A stretch of 36,092 nt of DNA. Source: Candidatus Poribacteria bacterium (GTDB lineage: Bacteria; Poribacteria; WGA-4E; WGA-3G). How positions within the stretch are numbered: the first letter of the stretch is position 1; the number at the start of each line of letters is the position of its first letter. The stretch is from positions 1 to 36,092 of the forward strand of contig JAJDXV010000026.1 of assembly GCA_022823085.1 (NCBI GenBank), written 5' to 3'. This document shows positions 30,361 through 36,092 of the stretch, piece after piece. Under the pieces are notes generated by a model. The model was not told where the DNA came from and did not search any database. It saw only the letters and a list, made by a program, of their open reading frames with translations. A program made the translations under genes and the position numbers.

Positions 30361-31995
30361 TTAGTACACTCGGATGATTCGCCGCCCCGTGAAAATCTGA
30401 CCAAACATATCCGTCGTGCGGACGTAGATAACGTGTGTTCCTTTGAGGACACTGACTGGAAGTTTTGCTTGCCAGATGTGCGATGACTTTACGACTCCAC
30501 TAATTGCATTTCCCCGTTGTGGCAGTTCGCTGTCTTCCTTCAACTGTGTTTTCATTGTTTCTCGAAGGGCGGTATGCAGTTTCCGCTCAAGGTGGTTCGT
30601 ATTGTCTCGTGCCTTGAGTGCTTTATAGTATGGGTCTTCTTGAGGCATATAGGTCATCGGTTCCCATTCCCCGACTTCACCGAGACGGAATTCAACTGTT
30701 GATCGTTTCGTACCTCCAAATACGTTAACAATAATATCTGTATTGTGGGTTTCTGTTGACGCGACTTCCCAAGGGGTCCATACATTCATCTGGTAATCTG
30801 CTGGACGGCGAGCAGCCTTAAACCGGATTGAATACTGGTTTCCGCTGAATGTGAAGATGCCATACCCGTTTGGTGCTCCATCTCGCATAGTTGTGTGTGG
30901 AATGCCGACTTCATCAAGTGCCCCTCGCCACCAGCTACCTGATGTGGTTGCGTGATTATGGTGATGATGTGGAGCATCGCCGTGCCAACCGTGATCTGGT
31001 CCGACGAAGTCATCGCGCTGGAAGTGCGTGTGCGCTGACAGGGATAAAGTGTGGGGGCGATCACCAAGTAGATTCATTAATTTATCGACATCACGCATTT
31101 CGGTTAACGGAATATGAAAGGATAGCACAATAAGTTGATCTTTCGGTACAAAAGCAAGGTTGTTGCGAATGAACGTCAACTGCTGTTCTCCAACCTCACT
31201 GGCGTAGCGCGGCTTGTTCTCTGCATTGCGGTAAAAGTGTACATTGTCGATGTTAATGAAATGGACAGGTCCCCAATCATAAGAATAGCAGGCAGGACCA
31301 TAAACACGTTCAAATGTCTCATCGGCGTACCGATCATCCGTGGCAAGGAAGTTCATATCGTGGTTACCGTGGACGTTGTACCATGGTATTCCAACGGTAG
31401 CCATTACTTCGTTCAGTGGGTGAAATAAGCTTAAGTCGTCACCTACCAAATCACCGAGGCTGATTCCGAATACTGCATCCGTTCCAATAATTTCTTCAAC
31501 TACATCGTGTGCTAACCACTCAATCTCTTGCATGTTATAGGGTTGTGTATCACCGAAGACGAGTACCTTGAAGGTATCCGGTTCGGACTGTTCAGTGAGG
31601 GGAAAATCAATCGACTCCGGTAATGGTCCCGTTGGAGCGATACCGGCATACTTCAGTCCATCTGGTGAACCGTGTGGTTTGTGAATGTAATAAAATTTTG
31701 GGAGACGATTTTCGTTAACCGGTGTCATAAACCCACGGGGTTTAATAACGAAGATAATAGTGTCATCAGTGACCGCGAGCGCGTATCGCCCGTCGGCATC
31801 GGTTTGGACGATATCCTGCCCATTAGAGACGCGAACGCCAGGCAATCCCTTTTCGTTGTCGTCTTTTACTTGGCTGCCATTTGTATCCAGAAATACAGTG
31901 CCGGTTGCGGTTGAATTTGCTGCTATACCGTTTCCAACCGAGAAAAAAATTGAGATAACGATTAAAACAGCGAAATTCCATTGTTTGTAAATCAT
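30361..31995 (-). CDS. Secreted calcineurin-like metallophosphoesterase, three-domain
   Basis: 544 residues. A signal peptide (cleavage after IAA) precedes a MetallophosN-type beta domain (about 30-115, TGTVFLDTNGSQVKDDNEKGLPGVRVSNG and DADGRYAL), the phosphoesterase core and a C-terminal MetallophosC-type domain. Metal motifs in order: FGDTQ (Gln in place of the usual His), SLGDLVGDD, GNHD, LSFHIPL and SAHTHFQ. The Gln variant is seen in this subfamily. The substrate is unknown; location is periplasmic or surface. The start is the ATG with AAAGGAG; an upstream open stretch to 32160 is not coding. Last gene of the minus-strand run, with its own weak promoter. Confidence 0.9.
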   Translation of the reverse strand: MIYKQWNFAVLIVISIFFSVGNGIAANSTATGTVFLDTNGSQVKDDNEKGLPGVRVSNGQDIVQTDADGRYALAVTDDTIIFVIKPRGFMTPVNENRLPKFYYIHKPHGSPDGLKYAGIAPTGPLPESIDFPLTEQSEPDTFKVLVFGDTQPYNMQEIEWLAHDVVEEIIGTDAVFGISLGDLVGDDLSLFHPLNEVMATVGIPWYNVHGNHDMNFLATDDRYADETFERVYGPACYSYDWGPVHFINIDNVHFYRNAENKPRYASEVGEQQLTFIRNNLAFVPKDQLIVLSFHIPLTEMRDVDKLMNLLGDRPHTLSLSAHTHFQRDDFVGPDHGWHGDAPHHHHNHATTSGSWWRGALDEVGIPHTTMRDGAPNGYGIFTFSGNQYSIRFKAARRPADYQMNVWTPWEVASTETHNTDIIVNVFGGTKRSTVEFRLGEVGEWEPMTYMPQEDPYYKALKARDNTNHLERKLHTALRETMKTQLKEDSELPQRGNAISGVVKSSHIWQAKLPVSVLKGTHVIYVRTTDMFGQIFTGRRIIRVY

Positions 31996-32049
31996 ACGAA
32001 TCTCCTTTTGGTGTAAGTGTATTGCGTGATGTTTTTCTGACAACTTAAG

Positions 32050-32077
32050 ATTGTAACAGGCAGGAGTTGCAAGGCAA
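32050..32077 (-). promoter_or_regulatory. Possible promoter for the phosphoesterase gene
   Basis: Minus strand TTGCCT (32077-32072), 16-bp spacer, TACAAT (32055-32050), with TGT before the -10. It is 55 nt upstream of the ATG. Confidence 0.4.
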
Positions 32078-32113
32078 TAACATTGCGGTGACATTTTCGT
32101 GAATGTTACCGGT

Positions 32114-33121
32114 TTAGGACAACTGCTGCAAGGCGTGAGAGATAGACTGCCACACCGCATCTACCGCAATTCCTTTCATGCAGATGTTGTCCTTACATTT
32201 ATCGGTGAACTGTTTGCACGGGCTGCACGGCACGGCGTGGCGGATAGTTTGGTGCATTGTGCCGAGGGGTTGGAAGCGGATGTGATTACCGGGACCGAAT
32301 AGAGACACTGTAGGTGTCCCTACTGCTGCAGCGATGTGCATCGGACCGGTATCGTTAGTGAGAAAAAGATCACACTGCTCAATATAGGCGGCTAACTGCC
32401 GAATCTGAAGATTACCGGCAAACGGGATTGCAGGTGCGTCCATGAGGTCCCCAACGGTCTGCACGAGTTCTGTCTCCTTTTGTCCACCGAAAACCAAGAC
32501 GTTAGCGTTGAACTGTGCCACAAGTCTGTCACCGATAGCAGCGAAACGTTCAGGCATCCACTCGCGTAACTTCCATCCAGCACCTGGAAAAAGTCCGACC
32601 TTTAAAGCCGTTTCACTAACGCCGGCGGTGTCAAGCCGGCTTGCTGCGTCTATGCGTTCAGATTCAGCAAGGAATAGCTCCAACCGTTGATCCGATGCTG
32701 GTATCCCAACGGCATGTAACAGGTCGAAATAGTGTGCTGTTGCGTGTTTGTTCCCCTGTTCTTGGACCCGGACGGTACAGAGTCTTCCTTTCCCTACACG
32801 TTCAGCGGCACCACTGAAATACATGAGCAATTCAGTGCGAAACTTCCGCTGCAGATCAATAGCCACGGTGAGTTTCCGTTCCCGTAGGTGACGGATAACC
32901 CGCAACATTTCACCGGTATCCTTGTCTTTCGCCAGTCTGTCAAATGTAATTATTTCATTGAGATGTGGGTTTTCACGAAGGACATCTGCTGACTGTTTGG
33001 CGACAAGCATCGCGATATATGCCTCGGGGAAATGGGTACGAACAGCACGAATCGCGGGCGTTGTAAGGACAACATCACCGAGGGAGCTGAGTCGAATGAG
33101 CAGGATTTTTTCAGAAGCCAT
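32114..33121 (-). CDS. Glycosyltransferase family 9 (heptosyltransferase-like)
   Basis: 335 residues of the ADP-heptose:LPS heptosyltransferase family. ILLIRLSSLGDVVLTTPAIRAVRTHFP opens the N-terminal Rossmann domain; VGLFPGAGWKLREWMPERFAAI and LTNDTGPMHIAAAVGTPTVSLFGP are the C-terminal nucleotide-sugar motifs, and PCSPC with downstream Cys ends the protein. It likely adds heptose or a related sugar to lipopolysaccharide core, which supports a Gram-negative envelope. The start is ATG 33121 or GTG 33133; neither has a clear Shine-Dalgarno. It is downstream of thiI by about 80 bp on the same strand. Confidence 0.88.
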   Translation of the reverse strand: MASEKILLIRLSSLGDVVLTTPAIRAVRTHFPEAYIAMLVAKQSADVLRENPHLNEIITFDRLAKDKDTGEMLRVIRHLRERKLTVAIDLQRKFRTELLMYFSGAAERVGKGRLCTVRVQEQGNKHATAHYFDLLHAVGIPASDQRLELFLAESERIDAASRLDTAGVSETALKVGLFPGAGWKLREWMPERFAAIGDRLVAQFNANVLVFGGQKETELVQTVGDLMDAPAIPFAGNLQIRQLAAYIEQCDLFLTNDTGPMHIAAAVGTPTVSLFGPGNHIRFQPLGTMHQTIRHAVPCSPCKQFTDKCKDNICMKGIAVDAVWQSISHALQQLS

Positions 33122-33204
33122 TTGTGTAAGCACATGTTGTCGTGTTTTCGATCGGTTTCACACGTTGAAAAGAAAACGCGTCTATGGTTTCCTATCAAGT
33201 GGAC

Positions 33205-34362
33205 TCAATCTATAATCTGTTTTTCGAGGTTGTTCAGTGCGTTTTCAACCAGTGCGTCTACATCTAAACCGGATTCTGCGTTCTCCAACGCAATCAACGA
33301 CGCGCGAGTCGCAGGATGTTTCGGCACAAAAAGCGAACAACAGTCCTGATGCGGACGCGTGGATACATCATAAGTCCCTATCCTTTGTGCCTTTTCAATA
33401 ATTTCAATCTTGTCTTCACCAATCAACGGACGGAGGATAGGGATTTCAGCGATCGCTTCAATGGTTCGGAGGTTCGTGAGCGTCTGTGAGGCGACTTGTG
33501 CGAGACTTTCACCTGTAACGAGAGCTTCCGCATCGACCGTCGCAGCAACGCGTTGTGCAATACGTGTCATCATCCGCCGATACAACAGAACTCGGAACGG
33601 TGCCGGTGTTTCGGCAACAATGGTCTGCTGAAGATCGGCGAATGGTACAAGGTAGACGGTACTCCGATAGTTGAATGCCGCTAAGATTTCAGCAATTTCA
33701 ATAACCTTCTCCAAAGAAGCCTTGTCTGTATATGGGTAGCTATAGAAGTGGATAAAGACGGCTTTCGCGCCACGTTTGATCATTTGCCACGCGGCGACAG
33801 GAGAATCGATCCCGCCGGACAACATAACGAGGACCTTACCACTCACACCGACCGGTAAGCCGCCAATCCCCCGGATTTTCTCTGTAGAGATATACGCCGC
33901 GTTGTGCGTTATTTTTACCCAACAGGTCACGTCAGGGTTATGCATATCGGCACGTGCGCCGGTCTCTTTGATAAGATAGCCACCAACCTCGGCACTCACC
34001 TCTGGCGAGGTTAACGGAAAGGTCTTGTCCGCCCGTCTCGTTTCAACTTTCAGAGATTCACAAGGGTGTCTTTGGATTTGTCGCAGTGCCGCTGTTTTAA
34101 TCGCTGTGATATCAGGTTCGGTCCGGCAGGAGATCTCGAAATGCGCGATCCCCATGACCTGATGTAGGTGTTTCTTAATCTCGGCGATATTGGCGTGCTG
34201 CCCAAGATGCACGAGAATCCTATCGTGCAGCCGTTCAACTTCTGCGTACCCTGTACCGCGGAGGGCAAGTTTGATGTTGTTCGCGAGGCGTTTCTCAAAA
34301 AAAATCCTATTTTTTCCTTTGAGTCCAACCTCGGCGTAATGAATACTGAACAATTCTTCCAT
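33205..34362 (-). CDS. thiI: tRNA 4-thiouridine synthase ThiI
   Basis: 385 residues. The N-terminal ferredoxin-like plus THUMP region (about 1-165) precedes the PP-loop MLSGGIDSPVAAW (about 180), which adenylates U8 of tRNA before sulfur transfer. The DCCSLFVPKHPATR block ends the AANH domain. The C-terminal rhodanese domain of E. coli ThiI is absent, so sulfur would come from a partner persulfide donor and the thiazole role is doubtful. This short form is common outside gammaproteobacteria. It is in line with rnhC 74 bp upstream and the GT9 gene downstream. Confidence 0.95.
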   Translation of the reverse strand: MEELFSIHYAEVGLKGKNRIFFEKRLANNIKLALRGTGYAEVERLHDRILVHLGQHANIAEIKKHLHQVMGIAHFEISCRTEPDITAIKTAALRQIQRHPCESLKVETRRADKTFPLTSPEVSAEVGGYLIKETGARADMHNPDVTCWVKITHNAAYISTEKIRGIGGLPVGVSGKVLVMLSGGIDSPVAAWQMIKRGAKAVFIHFYSYPYTDKASLEKVIEIAEILAAFNYRSTVYLVPFADLQQTIVAETPAPFRVLLYRRMMTRIAQRVAATVDAEALVTGESLAQVASQTLTNLRTIEAIAEIPILRPLIGEDKIEIIEKAQRIGTYDVSTRPHQDCCSLFVPKHPATRASLIALENAESGLDVDALVENALNNLEKQIID

Positions 34363-34436
34363 AATTTTCTCGTGTTACAAAACGTTTAGCAAGCACATAC
34401 AAGATCGGGACACTCTCTTTGTACTTTTGGCGGCGT

Positions 34437-35117
34437 TTACGAAGCACAAACAACGTCTGTTAAATTAAAGTGGAGTTTCGCGACTTCTCCTAACGCTTTC
34501 TTGCCGTGCATCCTGACGAATTCTTTACCTGCTTCCACCACCTGATATGCACCTCGCGGTAAACGAATCTCATAAGTTTCGGATAGCGTATCCATTCCAG
34601 TCAGAAAAGTGTCGCGAGCGATGATAGAGGCTGCGGCGACAGCGATATCACGTTCCCCTTTGGTTACCTGTTTTATTTTTATTCCCCGTGATGCGGGGGG
34701 AATACCACGTTGGGTGAGTTGCTGTATAATAAGCTTGTCCTGAGCAAATTTATCAATGAGGGCATGTTTTGCGTCTACTCGGTCTGCTAATGTGTGGATC
34801 GCTTCGGCATGGAGTGATGCAAGCAGATGGTTGAGGTTTTGGCCGCGTCTCCGGAGCGTATCGTAGAGCGAATTGTATTCCATCGGCATCTTTTCTACGA
34901 TAACGATATGCTGCGCATAATCGCTGCGCATTGATTCGGCGATGCTGCGGATACGACGATTTGACAAGGTTTTTCCATCAGCGACGCCTAATTCTGATAA
35001 AGTTTCAAGGAAATCTGCGTCCACGTAGACTGCTGCGACAACGAGTGGACCAAAATAATCACCTTTTCCTGCCTCGTCTGTGCCGATCCATGCGTTCCAG
35101 TTGTGTATTGCGTTCAT
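34437..35117 (-). CDS. Ribonuclease HIII-like, lacking the N-terminal TBP-like domain
   Basis: 226 residues. It opens WIGTDEAGKGDYFGPLVVAA, where Asp14-Glu15 and GKG (not GRG) are the RNase HIII signature. Another block is ALIDKFAQDKLI, and IARDTFL carries a catalytic Asp. It removes RNA from RNA-DNA hybrids. Standard RNase HIII is about 300 residues with an N-terminal substrate-binding domain; that part is missing here, leaving only the catalytic core. The ATG at 35117 is preferred over TTG 35129; GGCAGG is upstream. It lies 40 bp after the FMN reductase gene. Confidence 0.88.
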   Translation of the reverse strand: MNAIHNWNAWIGTDEAGKGDYFGPLVVAAVYVDADFLETLSELGVADGKTLSNRRIRSIAESMRSDYAQHIVIVEKMPMEYNSLYDTLRRRGQNLNHLLASLHAEAIHTLADRVDAKHALIDKFAQDKLIIQQLTQRGIPPASRGIKIKQVTKGERDIAVAAASIIARDTFLTGMDTLSETYEIRLPRGAYQVVEAGKEFVRMHGKKALGEVAKLHFNLTDVVCAS

Positions 35118-35157
35118 CGAACCTGCCAAATTCTATCTGTTTTAATGTGTTGATTTT

Positions 35158-35733
35158 TTAAATTTGTACCGAATTCTGAAGTGTGGCGAGCTCTGTGACC
35201 TGTTTTCCGACGGCTTTGACACGTTCTGCTAACTTCGAGTCGTGCAAATTACCGTTTGCATCAAACGCCTGCGATGCGTTCGGAATAGATGCGTCTTTCG
35301 GAACGACCCAAGCGCGCAGTGCAGTGCCGACCGTGCGTAACATAGAGAGGGCGTTTACGGCTCCCTTCCGTCCACCGGAGACACCGACGAGTCCGATGAC
35401 CTTATTCTCAAATTCATCAAACCCCATAAGATCGAGCGCACTTTTCAGGACACCACTGAAACCACCGTGATATTCTGGAGAACCGAGGATGATACCGTGT
35501 GCGCGTTTCACCTTTTCGCGTAGTCTGAACACGCCGCGGGGATAGTCAGCTTCGTTCGCGACGGAACCTTGAAAAACGAGTTCGTACTCGCTGAGCCGAA
35601 GCATTTCAACCTCAGCACCGGCATCCTTGGCACCGGAAAGCGCGATCTGGAGCGCAGCGTGTGTCGAACTGCCTTCCCGTAGGCTACCACAGATAGCAAC
35701 AACATAGATAGACTGGTCGCTCGGACTTTTCAT
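35158..35733 (-). CDS. NADPH-dependent FMN reductase
   Basis: 191 residues of the flavodoxin-like NADPH:FMN/quinone reductase family. The FMN phosphate loop is CGSLREGSSTHAAL near the start; GSPEYHGGFSGVLKSALDLM is the family signature; VSGGRKGAVNAL follows. It reduces FMN, quinones or azo dyes in the cytoplasm. AAAGGGA precedes the ATG. It is first in a minus-strand run with rnhC, thiI, the GT9 and the phosphoesterase genes, led by a strong promoter at 35807-35835. Confidence 0.93.
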   Translation of the reverse strand: MKSPSDQSIYVVAICGSLREGSSTHAALQIALSGAKDAGAEVEMLRLSEYELVFQGSVANEADYPRGVFRLREKVKRAHGIILGSPEYHGGFSGVLKSALDLMGFDEFENKVIGLVGVSGGRKGAVNALSMLRTVGTALRAWVVPKDASIPNASQAFDANGNLHDSKLAERVKAVGKQVTELATLQNSVQI

Positions 35734-35806
35734 TTTGAGTATCCCTTTCAGAGTATTCTACTACACAACTTGGTCAAAAATACAGAATGCTTCTAAATTG
35801 CTTCTT

Positions 35807-35835
35807 AGCATAACATAGCAAGCGCGGTATGTCAA
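35807..35835 (-). promoter_or_regulatory. Sigma-70 promoter for the FMN reductase operon
   Basis: Minus strand TTGACA (35835-35830), 17-bp spacer, TATGCT (35812-35807), with TGT immediately before the -10. Start near 35800, leaving about 67 nt of leader. Confidence 0.65.
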
Positions 35836-35956
35836 AAGATTTTTACCGCTACGAAACACCGGCCATAATCGTGCCAGTACGCTACTATTATAGCATATAC
35901 GCAGTCAGACTTCATCTATTTTTTATGGAAAAATAAGAAAATGAGCGAATCCAGGG

Positions 35957-36092
35957 CCATTCAATTGTACCTATTCCCTTTATATATATGGATACGTCTT
36001 CCTCTGTAGGAGCGAGCTGCGCTCGCGATCTTTCCTAAGAACGGGCACATATGTAAAGCAAAACCATGATCCAAATCGTACAATTGAATACC
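35957..36092. repeat. 136-bp dispersed repeat with 12-bp terminal inverted repeats, copy 2
   Basis: Same orientation as 1-136 with two base differences. ATTCAATTGTAC begins at 35959 and its reverse complement GTACAATTGAAT ends at 36089. It ends flush with the window, so the right flank is unknown. The left flank ends ccaggg. Confidence 0.85.

Noticed and set aside
31996..32160. N-terminal extension of the phosphoesterase to 32160
   Set aside because: It would place 55 unrelated residues before a clear signal peptide, overlap the GT9 gene, and ignore the AAAGGAG site at the ATG 31995.
1..36092. Composite transposon bounded by the 136-bp repeats
   Set aside because: No transposase or recombinase is present and the interior holds core genes such as polA, trpS and thiI; a repeat at contig ends is the simpler explanation.

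Overview
The window reads as ordinary chromosomal sequence of a Gram-negative bacterium with large, repeat-rich intergenic regions. Gene content (secreted LamG/DUF1080-like proteins, two Uma2/DUF820 proteins, CotH plus lamin-tail protein, DUF4956, a sugar-isomerase TIM barrel, a heptosyltransferase-like GT9 and an RseB-like periplasmic regulator) resembles Candidatus Poribacteria or a related uncultured lineage. That assignment is inference from gene families, not from a marker-gene search. I see no rRNA, tRNA, CRISPR array, phage module or transposase gene.

Layout: (1) 1-3700, a 136-bp terminal repeat, a MITE-like element, two tandem secreted LamG/DUF1080-like paralogues and a TPR protein. 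(2) 3700-9336, a UbiD decarboxylase, a thioredoxin-reductase-like flavoprotein and DNA polymerase I, led by a repeat-like element that carries the likely promoter. (3) 9337-10457, a small RRM RNA-binding protein behind a consensus promoter and a leader of about 330 nt, followed by hairpins and a 49-bp tandem hairpin repeat. (4) 10458-14829, a minus-strand block: trpS, Uma2, SAM hydroxide adenosyltransferase, TIM-barrel isomerase, a second copy of the MITE-like element, and a second Uma2. (5) 14926-21687, an HTH-metallo-beta-lactamase fusion, a DppB/DppC permease pair, then a two-domain multicopper oxidase with a Fur-box-like site upstream, a ferric-iron binding protein and a fused iron permease; neither transporter has its ATPase here. 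(6) 21852-25054, DUF4956 and CotH. (7) 25233-28595, an ECF sigma factor, an anti-sigma factor with an internally duplicated zinc domain, an RseB-like protein and a dienelactone hydrolase. (8) 28682-29387, a Gp49/HigB-like toxin and XRE antitoxin pair, where the toxin's best start is followed at once by a stop codon. (9) 29433-35733, an SDR, then a minus-strand run: FMN reductase, RNase HIII, ThiI, GT9 and a secreted calcineurin-like phosphoesterase.

Functionally, the multicopper oxidase and iron transport genes form a plausible copper-dependent ferroxidase and Fe(III) uptake module. The sigma/anti-sigma/RseB genes form an envelope-stress-type switch. The rest is a mixture of housekeeping and surface or secreted functions.

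The most informative non-coding signals are three. The first is the 136-bp repeat with 12-bp terminal inverted repeats at both window ends. The second is the pair of MITE-like copies whose internal hairpin shows a compensatory base-pair change. The third is a recurring promoter architecture (TTGnnn, 17-bp spacer, TAnnnT, often with an extended -10 TG). No single cluster could be called a new system with confidence.
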